Numbered from the stretch's first letter, positions 11,954 to 22,970 are shown. The stretch is DNA of 64,000 nucleotides from Carallia brachiata (GCA_021464245.1 JADCRB010000006.1:1195621-1259620); one strand, 5' to 3'. A program made the numbers and translations. The notes: generated by a model not told the origin, from the sequence alone.

Positions 11954-12190
11954 TATATATAATTACAAAGGATAGAGAGAGTTTCTCTTTTAGTCTGTAA
12001 GCCTTTATAGCTTATGTGGCATGTTTCTTACTTTTTCAAAATTTTCATATTTTAATTTTTTTTATTTTATTAATTTAATTAAAATATATTATTATGATAA
12101 GCTATCTATTTAATTTAAATTTCATGTTACCACTATTATCCAAATTTAATCCATCTATATAATAATTTATATAATCTATATAATAATCCA
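11954..12190. other. Second Helitron 5'-end-like sequence
   Basis: Immediately after element 1 the sequence TATATATAATTAC followed by GATAGAGAGAGTTTCTC resembles the 5' end at 12191 (TCTATATTAAATTACGAAG...AGTTTCTC). This suggests two related Helitron starts in series, the first one degraded. No gene is present. Confidence 0.3.
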
Positions 12191-12684
12191 TCTATATTAA
12201 ATTACGAAGTAGAGAGGAAGTTTCTCCTTAAATTGATCTAAACCACTTTTATATGTTTGTGTATATAATCTTGATAAAATATTAGATTCAATTGTCAATC
12301 AATGATAAAAACATATCACCTAATTTCAATTTGATTTAACATAGCACTCCATGCTTCTTTAGACTCTTAGATATAAGTACACTAGAACCCTACCCTACCA
12401 ATTCCCAACTCCACGTTTATATATCTGTTTTTGTCATTTTCTAGCATTGTTCTTTATTTTTTTGGTGCTAAACATTGTTCTTTATTTTTCGTTACGTTGT
12501 TTATTTTTCGTAACATTATTTATCATTTTTTTTTTCAATTGAAGCTTGCCTTTTGCTCTATGAATTGTATGGTCGTTAGATGCAACATGGACTTTTTAAT
12601 GTTGTGACATTTAGCCTTTTAAACTTCATTACAAAGGTAGTTGCTAGGTGGGTTTTTGTGGTATCATCTTTTACTCTTCCTTTC

Positions 12685-13805
12685 TGTTGGGTCTTGGGTC
12701 CCTTCCTATGTAGAGAAATCCCAAGTTAGAATCTGTTTGGGTCTTGGTTTAAGTTAGAATTTGTTTGGGTATTGGGTTCTTTCTTATGTGAAAAAATCAT
12801 AAGTAAGGTTGTGTTTGATGTTGCCCAATAAGGGGTATTTTAGTCTATAGCATGAAATACTTAATTAGGGTATAAATATAAGTTTAGATTATTGGAAAAC
12901 CAAATTTTGAGAGATAGAGGCTACAGAATAGAGAGAACGAGAGAGTTGTAGCTGCTGAAAATTTTTCTAGCTTGAGGCAGTCATCTTTGACCTCATGATC
13001 AGAAGGCGAGTCATAGTTCGATCAAGGCAAAATTTGGAAGGCCAATAGAGGACAGATAATACTTAATTCTAACAGTGAAGATTGGGTTTTGTTGATCATA
13101 AGTTGTGTTTTTATTAGTTTCTGTGGGTCTGCATTTAGGACAGTTTTTCTGTGTGTAGTTTTGATCAACCTTACAATTGGAAGCTGATTTATTGTCTAAT
13201 CGAGCTAATTTTTGGTCAATAGGTAGGAGATAAATACATCTTGATTGTGGACGGTTATATTGTCGTTTGGAGTTTTGCAAGGGTAGATTTTTAGGTCAAA
13301 ACTGGGACTAAGATTTTTGGTGATACTCTGTTCTTTTGTTTGTAATAGTTTTGGTAAAACCATGTTGATGAATAGTCATTCGTGGTCTGATTGAGCTAAA
13401 ATTTGGTCAGCTAATAGGGGACATCCGGAATGTCAGTTTGGATAGTTGGATTGTTGTTTTAAGGTCTACATCTTGGGTTTTGTTGACAGAACATTGTTGG
13501 TCTATTTAAGGAAACCCTTTGCCTTCTCTATTGTTGCAAATCGAGGTTGTTTGATTTGTTTAATGTGATTGAGGTTGTGTACCTCTTGTGTAACTCACTT
13601 ATTGGTTATAGTAGAGTTATTTTTTGAATGAGACTGTCCTGTGGTTTTTATCCTTTGATTTGGAGGGGTTTTCCACGTAAAAATTTAGTGTGTTCTCTTT
13701 CGTGATTGTTTGTTTGTCATATTTGTTATTTAATCAGTTCCTCATAGGTTCAAACAAGTGAGAGAGGCTTCCTAGATATTTGACTTTGTTGCCCCTCTCC
13801 CAACA
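12685..13805 (+). repeat. 5' LTR of the copia element
   Basis: 1121 bp, TG...CA termini. It is about 26 bp longer than the 3' LTR. Most of the difference is explained by a local 28-bp tandem duplication at 12723-12778 (AAGTTAGAATCTGTTTGGGT repeated as AAGTTAGAATTTGTTTGGGT). It contains a TATA-like TATAAATATA at 12871. Confidence 0.95.
12871..12880 (+). promoter_or_regulatory. TATA-like box in 5' LTR
   Basis: TATAAATATA lies about 190 bases into the LTR, and the same motif is present in the 3' LTR near 16897-16906. It is the likely core promoter marking the U3/R boundary. The assignment is by motif only. Confidence 0.5.
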
Positions 13806-13808
13806 GAG

Positions 13809-13820
13809 TGGTATCAGAGC
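13809..13820 (+). other. Primer binding site of copia element
   Basis: TGGTATCAGAGC lies three bases after the 5' LTR. This is the classic plant copia PBS complementary to the 3' end of initiator methionine tRNA. Confidence 0.9.
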
Positions 13821-13849
13821 TTCTGGTTAGTGTATTTTGGCTTGTTTGA

Positions 13850-14732
13850 ATGATGGATCCTGTCGTGAATAGAATGATTTGTCTAAATGGCACTAATTAT
13901 CATCTTTCGAGGAGTAAAATGAAGGATTTCTTATTTGTAAAGAAGTTGCATTTTTCGGTGTTTGCTACTACTAAACCTGAGTCTAAGTCCAATGAAGAAT
14001 GAGAATTTGAGCATGAAAACGTTTGTGGTTTTATTCAGCTGTTTGTTGATGATAATGTTTACAATCACATTTGCAGTGAAACACATTCACAGACTTTATG
14101 GAGCAAGCTTGAGGCATTGTATGCTTCGAAGTTTGGGAACAACAAGTTGTTCTTGTTGAAGAGATTGATGCGATTGAGATACAGAGAAGGAAGTTTAGTG
14201 ACCGATCACTTGAATGATTTTCAGGGACTTATGGATCAATTGTCAGGCATGGGCATTAAGTTTGATGATGAGGTTCTTGGGCTATGCTTACTTGCTCCTC
14301 CACCTGATTCTAGTGAGACATTTTGTATATCACTTACTAATTATGTCCCTGATGATGTTGTATCTATGGAACTCGTGAAGGGAGGTAAATGAAGAGAAGA
14401 GAAAAAGGTCTCAAAATTCATCTTCATGTTCTGAGGTCTTGGTTATAGAAAATAGGGGAAGAAGTCAATACAAGAAAAAGGGTAAAATGGATAGAAGTCA
14501 AAATCAAAGCAAGTCCAAGTCAAAGTTTAAGAATGTCCAATGTCATTATTGTGGGAAAATGGGTCATATCCAAAAGTATTGTTACAAGTGGAAGAGAAAA
14601 AATCCAGATGACAATGAGAAGAATGAGAAAAAGAATGACGGTAATGATTGTGTTGCTACTATGTCTACTTCTAGTGTAGATGACCTCATTATTGTCTATG
14701 ATGAAGATTTTAATCAATCTGACATCTCATGA
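13850..14732 (+). pseudogene. copia gag remnant
   Basis: The frame opens at ATG 13850 (MMDPVVNRMICLNGTNYHL) and resembles the N-terminal part of copia gag (nucleocapsid precursor). It reads through an in-frame TGA near 14000 into a UBN2-like gag region ending at 14392, with conserved segments such as YREGSLVTDHLNDFQGL. A frameshift near 14385 moves the frame to 14439-14732. This carries a basic stretch and the zinc knuckle CHYCGKMGHIQKYC (C-X2-C-X4-H-X4-C, about 14539-14580), which binds RNA in the capsid. At least one stop and one frameshift make it a pseudogene. It sits directly after the PBS, as in intact elements. Confidence 0.85.
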
Positions 14733-16400
14733 CACAAATTGGGTGATTGATAGTGGTGCCTCACTTCATGTTGCTTCTCGAAAGGTGTTTTTCACAACAT
14801 ATATACCTGATAATTATGAGGTGTTGAAGATGGGTAATAACGGCTTAGCAAAAATCGTTGGTATTGGTGAAGTTTGCTTGAAGATTAGCAGTAGAGCTTA
14901 GCTAACACTGAGGGATGTTAGACATGTCTTAGATATTCATTTGAATCTAATTTCAACGAGCAGACTTGATGATAAAGGTTATTGCAGTACTTTTAGTGAT
15001 GATCAGTGGAAATATACTGAAGGCTCTTTGGTTGTGGCTCATGATAAGATATGCCACAGTTTATATATCATGCAACCTTCAATTTTTAGAGATGTTGTGA
15101 ATGTAGTAGAGAATGAGAAATCCACTAAATTGTGGCATAAGCGACTCAGTCACATGAGTGAAAAGGGGATGAATTGCTTGACAAGGAAAGACTAGCTTCC
15201 AGGTTTGAAGAGTGCAGTTCTGAAGAAGTGTCCTCACTATTTGACTGGGAAATAGACTAGAGTTACATTCAAGAGTCACCCACCTTCTAGGAAGTCTGAG
15301 TTCCTTGAGTTGGTGCATTCTGATGTCTATGGTCTTTTGAAGGTACACTCACTTGGTGATGCTCTATACTTTGTGACTTTTATTGATGATCACTCTAGGA
15401 AGCTTTAAGTTTATGCTTTGAAGAGTGCAGTTCTGAAGAAGTGTCCTCACTATTTGATTGGGAAATAGACTAGAGTTACATTCAAGAGTCACCCACCTTC
15501 TAGGAAGTCTGAGTTCCTTGCGTTGGTGCATTCAGATGTCTGTGGTCCTTTGAAGGTACACTCACTTGGTGGTGTTCTATACTTTGTGACTTTTATTGAT
15601 GATCACTCTAGGAAGCTTTAAGTTTATGCTTTGAAGACTAAGGATCAAGTTTTTGATGTTTTCAAGCAATTTCATGCCTTGGTTGAGAGACAAACACGAA
15701 AGAAGTTGAAATGTGTTTGTACTGATAATGACGATGAGTAAAATAGCCTATTTGATGAGTATTGTCGAGCTCATGGGATTCGACACAAGAGAAAACCTCC
15801 CAAGAAACCACAGTTAAATGGCTTAGCTGAAACAGAACACTGATTGAGAGAGTTAAATGTCTACTCTCAGATGCGAAGCTACCTAGATATTTTTGGGGTG
15901 AAGACTTGAGTACTGCGACACATGTAATCAACCTGTCTCATAGTGTTCTTCTGCATAGTGATGTTCTAAATAGAGACTGGTTTGGTAAAGAAGTATCTTA
16001 TAATCATTTCCCGGTCTTTGGCTGTAACACTTTTGTTCATGTCCCTAAAGATGAGCGACAGAAGTTAAATGTAAAGACTCAGCATTGTATCTTTATTAGC
16101 TATGGTAAAAATGACTTTGGGTACTGATTGTACGATCTGGTTGAGAAGAAGCTGGGCAGAAGTAGAGATGTTGTGTTTTTTGAGGATCAAACTATTGAAG
16201 ACATTTACATGGCAACTTCCTAGGCTACAGATTGATTGGTTGATATTGATCCAGTTACTTGGACATCTCCAGTTGATCCAGTTGATGTTCACAGTGACAT
16301 TTAGGAACATGATGAGAATGTTCACCAGGATCATAATAATATGCAACGTGCAAGTGATATTGATGCTCCCATAGAAGATCACCCACCTACAGCTCCACCT
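14733..16400 (+). pseudogene. copia protease and integrase remnant
   Basis: Protease: NWVIDSGASLHVASRK (near 14740) contains the aspartic protease DSGA motif. Then comes the GAG-pre-integrase zinc-binding part LWHKRLSHMSEKGM (near 15130-15170). The integrase core has ELVHSDVYGLLKVH (first catalytic Asp), CVCTDNDDE (second Asp) and KKPQLNGLAETEH (the region of the catalytic Glu). The core is disrupted by a 213-bp in-frame tandem duplication (15204-15629), so the first-Asp segment is present twice. Further stops occur near 14901, 15195, 15255, 15408, 15468, 15621, 15740 and 15841, followed by frame changes. The protein would cleave the polyprotein and insert the cDNA in a working element; here it is dead. 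Confidence 0.85.
15204..15629 (+). repeat. 213-bp tandem duplication inside copia integrase
   Basis: Copy 1 is 15204-15416 and copy 2 is 15417-15629. They are nearly identical, with only about eight differences seen by eye. The unit starts with TTTGAAG, which also follows copy 2 (15630), consistent with slippage or unequal recombination at a short homology. 213 is a multiple of three, so the reading frame is preserved. Both copies carry the same premature TAG and TAA codons, so the stops arose before the duplication. Confidence 0.9.
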
Positions 16401-16430
16401 CCTTTGTAGCCATGAAGGTCTAGCAGAATT

Positions 16431-16721
16431 TTAGTGCCTTCTACTTGGTACTTTCCTAATACATATGTGTTGTTTATTGGACGGGGAGAACCAAAGTGTT
16501 ACGAAGAACTTGAAAGTGAGCACAAGAAGCATTGGTTTGAGGCTATGAATGATGAGGTAAAGAAAAGCTTGTATGGTTTGAAACAAGTGCTGATACAATG
16601 GTATAAGAAGTTTGAGTCTGTTATGGGGGAGCAAGGCTACGTGAAGACAACTTCTGATTGTTGTGTTCTAGAGTCTAAGATATGTCCTTCAATAGCTGGG
16701 AGGGCCATTACCTCCATATAG
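16431..16721 (+). pseudogene. copia RT remnant with core deleted
   Basis: The open frame reads HKKHWFEAMNDEVK and then directly [19 protein letters not shown]. In copia RT, the first piece lies near the start of the domain and the second lies after the catalytic core. Roughly 120-150 residues, including the [11 protein letters not shown] region, are missing in between. The YVDD active-site segment and RNase H, which normally follow, are also absent. The frame runs into the polypurine tract. The deletion is exact enough to keep the frame open. Confidence 0.85.
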
Positions 16722-16723
16722 TC

Positions 16724-16736
16724 AGGAGGGGGAGAA
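16724..16736 (+). other. Polypurine tract of copia element
   Basis: AGGAGGGGGAGAA lies directly before the 3' LTR. It is the expected plus-strand primer site for LTR retrotransposons. Confidence 0.85.
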
Positions 16737-16737
16737 T

Positions 16738-17832
16738 TGTTGGGTCTTGGGTCCCTTCATATATGGAGAAATTCCAAGTTAGAATCTGTTTGGGTCTTGG
16801 GTTCCTTCTTATGTGAAGAAATCCTACGTAAGGTTGCATTTGATGTTGCCTAATGAGGGGTATTTTAGTCCACAGCATGAAATACTTAATTAGGATATAA
16901 ATATAAGTTTAGGTTATTGGAAAACCTAATTTTGGGAGAGAGGGGCTGTAGAATAGAAAGAAAGAGAGAGTTGTCACTGCTAGAAATTTTTTCAGCTTGA
17001 GGCAGTCGTTTTTGACCTCATTATCAAAGGCAAGTCATGGTCTGATTGAGGCAAAATTTGGAAGGCCAATACAGGACAGATAGTACTTAATTCTGAACGG
17101 TGAAGATTGGGTTTTGTTGACTATAAGTTGTGCTTTTATCAATTTCCATGGGTCTGTGTTTTGGGTAGTTTTTCTGCGTGTAGTTTTGATTAACCTTTCA
17201 ATTGGAAGGCAAATTTGTGGTCTAATCGAGCTGATTTTTGGTCAATAGGTAGGGGACACATATATCTTGATTGTTGATGGTTGGATCTTCATTTAGAGTT
17301 CTACAAGGGCAGGTTTTTTAGTCAGAACTGAGACTCGAATTTCTGGTGATACTCTGTTCTCTCGTTTGTGACAGTTTTGGTAAAACCGTGTTGATGAACA
17401 GTCATCCGTGGTCCAATTGAGTTGAAATTTGGTCAGTTGATAGGAGAAATTTGGAGATTCAGTTTGCATTGTTGCATTGTCGTTTTAACGTTTGCATCTC
17501 GGGATGTTATTGATAGAACATAGCTAGTCTATTTTAGAGAACCCTTTGCCTTCTTTATTGTTGCAAATCGAGGTTGTTCGATTTGTTTAATGTTATTGCG
17601 GTTGTATACCTCTTGTGTAACTCACTTATTGGTTATAGTGGAGTTATTTTCTAGACCAAAGCATCCCGTGGTTTTCACCCTTTGATTTGGAAGGGTTTTC
17701 CATGTAAAAATTTGATGTGTTCTCTTTTGTGATAGTTTATTTGTTATATTTGTTATTTAATTGATTCCTCACAGGTTCAAACAAGCGGGAGAGGCTTCCT
17801 GGATATTTGACTTCACTGCCCCTCTCCCAACA
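16738..17832 (+). repeat. 3' LTR of the copia element
   Basis: 1095 bp, TG...CA termini, high similarity to the 5' LTR over its whole length with scattered substitutions. It lacks the 28-bp duplication seen in the 5' LTR. Confidence 0.95.
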
Positions 17833-18479
17833 CTTTCGTGTATGTAGTCCTGCAGCTATTAGCTCGAATTCATGCATGCTAACGATCCAACAATCGGCCT
17901 CTAGTATTACGACGTGTTGATTCTCTTTTGCCCTTTTGTTGAAGTGAGTGACTATGTTTTTCATCTTTTGTTTTTAGGATTACATTTGGTTTTGATAAAT
18001 AATGACTAGTAGACATTGAACTTATTTGCCATTCTCGATTTTTTTGATTGTGGTCATGATTTGGTTGTTTCGATTTCTTTGACCTCTCTGCCTTTTGCAA
18101 GAAGCTATAGGCACGAAAAAAAAGCGCCAGAGATAAATTCTACAAATTTTTATGTTTGTGTTCTTTTTTTATTTTCTCTCTTTAGAAAACAAGATTTCTA
18201 CTTTAAAATAAACATGAAGACACAAAAAAAAGGTTTTCGTACGTTAAAACGATCACTGATCAACATTTTTTTTTCCTTTTTGATTCTCTCTCTTCTCTCC
18301 GCTCTCTCCCGAAAAGGCATAAAGGACTTGAGTATAAATTTTTTTGCCTTATCTTTAATAATTCATTTCAAAAAAAGAAAATTATTCAAATCATTATTTT
18401 CATATAAAATTATTATATTATGATATAAATTAAATAACTTGCGCATCGCACACGGTTTGAAAACTAGACTTACATAGAT

Positions 18480-19313
18480 ATATAGATGTCATTATTTTGA
18501 GAAGTATAATCTTCATTTTATATCGGTAGTTGAAGTGGCTTAAACCCCTTTATATTATGTTAACCCATATATTTACACAGTTATTATCTTTTATTTTTTT
18601 GATAAGTATCTATTTATGAAATTAACCTTAATTTTATACGAGACCGTGCTGATTAGGCTCAACTAGGCGTTTTACCCGGCTAAGAGAGTTCCAGTGATTC
18701 GACCATGATGTGATTTATGATTTCAACGTGCACGGGTAACTCAAGACAACCATACTTTATTTCTCATTCCATCACATTTTTGAATGCGTTAAATTACATT
18801 AACTTGTATTTCTTCAGCTCTTCTCTTTTGAAGGTCTGAAAAACTTAGACAGGTTTGAGAAGGGACTCCTGAAGTCGACTCAGAAACTTGTAGCAACATA
18901 TTAGGACAGGAAAAAGAAAAGAAAGAGAACTTGGACAAGTAGTTCACATTTGCTGGTCACGACTTCAACAAAATTATTATTCAAAAGGCGCAAACATGAT
19001 CTATTGCAGCTCATGGGAAAGAAGATCGAATGCATTAACTTTCCTTTTAATGCAAAATTAATCATTCCAGTGAGGAGCCACACTAGAATGATTGAGAGCT
19101 GATACTTCTGAGAAATTTGAGTTTCCTAATTCATCCTTTTACCAACTCCTTTCTTCAAGACAGTAGATCATCTCTATTAAGAAAATTTTTTTTTGCTGAA
19201 TTAAGTTTAAGAGAAGGTCAAAGATCAACTCCTAATAAGCTGCTAAAAGCATGCCAATCATTAGAGTGCTGATTGGTCTCGGGGAACCAAAAGATTGCTT
19301 AGAAGCAAGCCCA
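18480..19313. other. Intergenic sequence
   Basis: No gene, repeat or RNA could be supported. An open frame at 18901-19083 on the minus strand has no recognisable domain. Confidence 0.4.
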
Positions 19314-19314
19314 A

Positions 19315-19317
19315 AAA

Positions 19318-19362
<45 letters not shown>
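19315..19362. repeat. AAT trinucleotide microsatellite
   Basis: An uninterrupted run of about fifteen AAT/ATA units, immediately upstream of the three-copy tandem repeat. Confidence 0.95.
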
Positions 19363-19363
<1 letters not shown>

Positions 19364-19373
19364 TAAAACAAGA

Positions 19374-20194
19374 GATCAATGAACCTAATCATTCGTTTAG
19401 CGAGCAAATGCCCTAATTCCTACATACTTGTTGGAAAGTTTTTGTTTGCAATGTCACATTTGATTAATTAGATTTTAGCATGATTACTACACTATGTCTA
19501 GAAGGATTTATTAGTCTAACTGGTATAATTGGTAATCATTTTAATATTGGTCAAATAAATATTCAATGTAATAATATTTCTATTCATATTCAAAATCATT
19601 TCTCAATGACCCCTTTTTTTTTTTTTGTTGGAAAGAACAATTTAGTAAGGATCAATGAACCTAATCATTCGTTTAGCAAGCAAATACCCTAATGCCTACA
19701 TACTTGTTGGAAAGTTTTTGTTTACAATGTCATCATTTGATTAATTAGATTTTAGCATGATTACTACCCTATGTCTGGAAGGATTTATAAGTCTAACTGG
19801 TATAATTGGTAATCATTTTAATATTGGTCAAATAAATACTCAATGTATTAATATTTCTATTCATATTCAAAATCATTTCTCAATGACCTTTTTTTTTTCT
19901 TGGAAAGAACAACTTAGTAAGGATCAATGAACCTAATCATTCGTTTAGCGAGCGAATGCCCTAATTCCTACATACTTGTTGGAAAGTTTTTGTTTACAAT
20001 GTCATCATTTGATTAATTAGATTTTAGCATGATTACTACCCTATGTCTAGAAGGATTTATAAGTCTAACTGGTATAATTGGTAATCATTTTAATATTGGT
20101 CAAATAAATACTCAATGTAATGATATTTCTGTTCACATTCAAAATCATTTCTCAATGACTTTTTTTTTTTGTTTTTGTTGGAAAGAACAACTTA
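19374..20194. repeat. Three-copy tandem repeat, unit about 272 bp
   Basis: Copies begin at 19374, 19650 and 19922, each with GATCAATGAACCTAATCATT, and end with a T-run then GGAAAGAACAA. Periods are 276 and 272 bases. Differences between copies are few and concentrated in the T-runs. The unit is A+T-rich and has no convincing coding frame: the 70-residue frame in copy 1 is not kept open in the same form in the others. No known family is recognised. Confidence 0.92.
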
Positions 20195-21056
20195 TTACTT
20201 GACGCAGCGCTCTGCTAATAATTGTAAAAGGAGATATCATATTATTGATACTATAATTGATAAGTTGAGAGAAAAATTTCTCTCAATATTGTCAATATTA
20301 TCAAATATTATAGTTGAGTAGATACAAATTTTTTTATTTGTAACTTTTCTTTAATTATATATTATGAGAGAGATAGCTGGCCATTAACGCTAAACTAAAT
20401 GTTAAAATAAATGTTAAAGAAAGGTACAAAACCAGGTCCGGTTATAAGATGAAAGAGACTGTTGGTCATTAATGCTAAAATAACTCTTAAAAAAATGCTC
20501 CGAAATGGGGTCCAGTAATATGATTAATGGTTTTATCGGCTAATGATTCATATTCTTCGTACTAACCTAAGAGAAATTTGTGCTAATGGTCAAATAAAAA
20601 TTTTAAAAATTGAACCAATTATAGAACTGAAAAAATTCAGGATTAACCAGTTCATCCAGTTTAATCTAAATTAAATCAATAAAATTGATATTTAATATTA
20701 AATATATAAAAATTTAGTATTTATATACATCATATAAAAATATTGATGGATAAAATATTATAATAATAAAAAAAATATAAGTGTTGTATTTGATATATTT
20801 GATGTTAGTGGTGCATATATATATATATTTTAATATGTTTGATAATAAGCATTTTAAAATTAACATTTGACAAGGGTAAAAATAATAATATAACATTAAT
20901 GTTAAATATAATAGTATAAATAATCATGATTAAACTAAAATTTATCATTTTTTTACATTATTTAATTAATGTGTAAAATTTAATAATATAAAAAATACAA
21001 GTGTTACATGTATTATAATATTATACCTATGTTATTACATATAATTTATATTTTAA
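20195..21056. other. AT-rich intergenic sequence with a hairpin
   Basis: No gene. At 20264-20285 TTGAGAGAAA and TTTCTCTCAA form a perfect 10-bp stem with a two-base loop. Flanking ACTATAATTGATA (20250) and TATCAAATATTATAGT (20299) extend it imperfectly. The remainder is low-complexity A+T sequence with a short TA run near 20817. Confidence 0.5.
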
Positions 21057-21881
21057 CTAGTTTTTAAGGCTACGAGCTTCGCACGTGATGTTTCAATTTT
21101 AATAAATATTTATAATCTTAAAAGAAAATATTGAATTTCAATAAAATAAAAAGAATATGGAGTTAATTGTGGAGAGAACTTACAACATTATTATCCATAG
21201 GCAACAAAGCTTGAAAGCTATCGCAATGCAAATTGGAAGCGACACACCGTCATGAAACAGAATTTTCTAGATAGAACGAATTTTTAAAAACATTAAAAAT
21301 TGAATTCGATAAATACAAAAGGTGAAAGGATATCAAATAGAAACAAAAAAGAAAGATCAGAGAGAAATTAAACGCATGGTCTACAATTTAAACCTTGGTT
21401 CTGCGGGTTTCTTCATCAGTTTTGTAATATGAAAACCTTAACACAAAAACAATAATTTAAATGATATAAAGTAACAAAAGAGATGTAAAACATCTACCTG
21501 ATGTACATGGTGCTCTAAACCTTATTTTAAATCAAACTCTATCTCTAAAATCTTCTGCAATTATTCACCGGCAATTCAAAAGGAATTTTGTCGACATAGA
21601 TGATAACTCAGTGAACAGTAAGCTAACCTCAAGAGAAAAAAAAAAAAACTTAATATTACCCCATTTAAACCAATAAAACAAAAGCTATTGACGAGTCCAA
21701 CCAAAACAAAAGGCCAAATTTTGGCACAAATACAGATTAGCTTACGTTGCTATGACGTCCCAAGAGTAAAAACAATGCCGAACTGGAATGGGAAGCAATT
21801 TTGACGCTCTCCAATGCTCCCTAACTACCAAAAATGAATTTCATTGTCCACTCCGAGGTCGTAGCCCCCTTTTACGATAGA
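21057..21881 (-). mobile_element. Helitron-like element 3 (minus strand)
   Basis: On the minus strand it begins TCTATCGTAAAAGGGGGC at 21881, preceded by A. It ends with a hairpin (ACGTGCGAAGCTCGT, 21073-21087) followed by CTAG at 21057-21060 and then T. Both sides therefore fit the A|T target rule. The interior (about 0.8 kb) has no Rep/helicase and no recognisable gene, so it is non-autonomous. Confidence 0.5.
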
Positions 21882-22158
21882 TTGGCTTTTTAAACTGACA
21901 TCAAATTGAATCCAAATTCAACACATAAGAATATGTCACTTAAAAATATCTTCTTTGTTAACAGAAAAAGAAACATTAAAAGAAAAAAAAGCAAAAACAA
22001 AAAGAAAAAGCAAACCAAACCCCATAAACAAAACAAATAGCCACAGAGTTGCAATACATAAGGGATATGTAATTTGTGATATCTTTGATGTATAATAGAT
22101 TTAAGAATGGTGATTGAACTGATCAAAAACTCTTTAAAAAAAAAAAGAAACAGAAACA
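21882..22158. other. Intergenic sequence
   Basis: Short A-rich spacer between the Helitron-like element and the gypsy LTR. The minus-strand open frame here is low complexity and is not a credible gene. Confidence 0.4.
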
Positions 22159-22166
22159 ATAACTAA

Positions 22167-22807
22167 TGGTTGTTCTTAACTATGGGCTCAGTTGTTGTTG
22201 GGCCTTGCTTGTGGACCTACAAAACAATGAGGCTTGAACTACCGGATGCCCTGGCATAAGCACTCTGATGCTCAACTTAGAAAGAGTCAAGGGGAATTGA
22301 GGAGGCCATGTGAGGTCCTCGATGGAAACCTGTAGTGAGAAGTTCCAGAGGTGGATGGGCAGTTAGTGTGCTATGGTGCTTACGAGGGTGTGTATTTGTG
22401 AGGGAGACTTAGAGTGGAGAGATAGAGGGCTACCTATTAGAGAGTTTGGTATTTGTCCAATCTCTTGAAGGAGAGAGGTTTATAGTTCAGAAGTTGGAGA
22501 GGTCTCCATTAGTCAGATGTGCTGCTCTAGGTCTTATACTAGCCCGTGCGTTGGCAGTAGTTTGATGTTTAAAAAGACTAAAGCTCCATGCGTGATAAAT
22601 GTGACAAGTGTTTGACAGTGGGGAGCTCAAGGGAACAAGGGCTTGAGTGTAGATTGCGAGTTATAAGATGAGCTCCGATTAGGCAAGCTCTAACGAGCTG
22701 CCTGGGGAGCTACTAGGCAGTCCCTACGAGTTGTTGGTGGGCCTGTGTTGGGCCACTTGGCAGAATCTGGACCTGGGGCCCGAGGCCGTGATAAGCTATA
22801 TCTATCA
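22167..22807 (-). repeat. 3' LTR of the gypsy element (minus strand)
   Basis: About 641 bp. On the minus strand it starts TGATAGATATAGC and ends GAACAACCA. It aligns along its length with 32183-32820, with many substitutions (for example GCTTGTGGACCTACAAAAC versus GCTTGTGGACCTGCAAAAC), so the insertion is older than the copia element. Confidence 0.9.
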
Positions 22808-22822
22808 CCTGCCACCTTTTAA
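22808..22822 (-). other. Polypurine tract of gypsy element
   Basis: On the minus strand AAAAGGTGGCAGG directly precedes the 3' LTR start. This is the correct place and composition for the plus-strand primer. Confidence 0.6.
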
Positions 22823-22970
22823 AAGTAGAGACAAGTCATTTCTTTACCGATAAAGGGCCTTCTTGTTTTAAATTTTAAATTTTATGTTGTTGTTTAGCAA
22901 GGTCATCAATCTGTGGCAGATGTCATTTTCATTAATGGTCGTGTCGGGCCCTCGGAGCCCTATTTAAGGG

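Larger units (their letters stand above)
12685..17832 (+). mobile_element. Ty1/copia LTR retrotransposon, defective
   Basis: The two LTRs start TGTTGGGTCTTGGG and end CTCTCCCAACA. They are flanked by the 5-bp target duplication CTTTC (12680-12684 and 17833-17837). The order of domains (gag, protease, integrase, RT remnant) is that of Ty1/copia. The internal region is only 2.9 kb because most of the RT and all of RNase H are missing. The reading frame has several stops and frameshifts, so this copy cannot encode its own mobilisation. Confidence 0.95.
12191..18467 (+). mobile_element. Helitron-like element 2, interrupted by a copia element
   Basis: A 5' end TCTATATTAAATTACGAAG at 12191 is preceded by A. 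A 3' end with GCGCATCGCACACGG (18441-18455) runs to CTAG at 18464-18467. Both resemble those of element 1, and a complete copia retrotransposon with its own target duplication (12680-17837) lies between them. Removing that insertion leaves a shell of about 1.1 kb, a normal non-autonomous Helitron size. The base after CTAG is A rather than the expected T, so the pairing of ends is uncertain. Confidence 0.35.

Noticed and set aside
18640..18720. Possible tRNA or SINE promoter boxes (GGCTCAACTAGGCG, GATTCGACC)
   Set aside because: The spacing does not fold into a tRNA cloverleaf, the box order is not convincing, and there is no A-tail.
21890..22159. Phenylalanine/leucine-rich minus-strand frame beside the gypsy LTR
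   Set aside because: Low-complexity translation of A-rich sequence.
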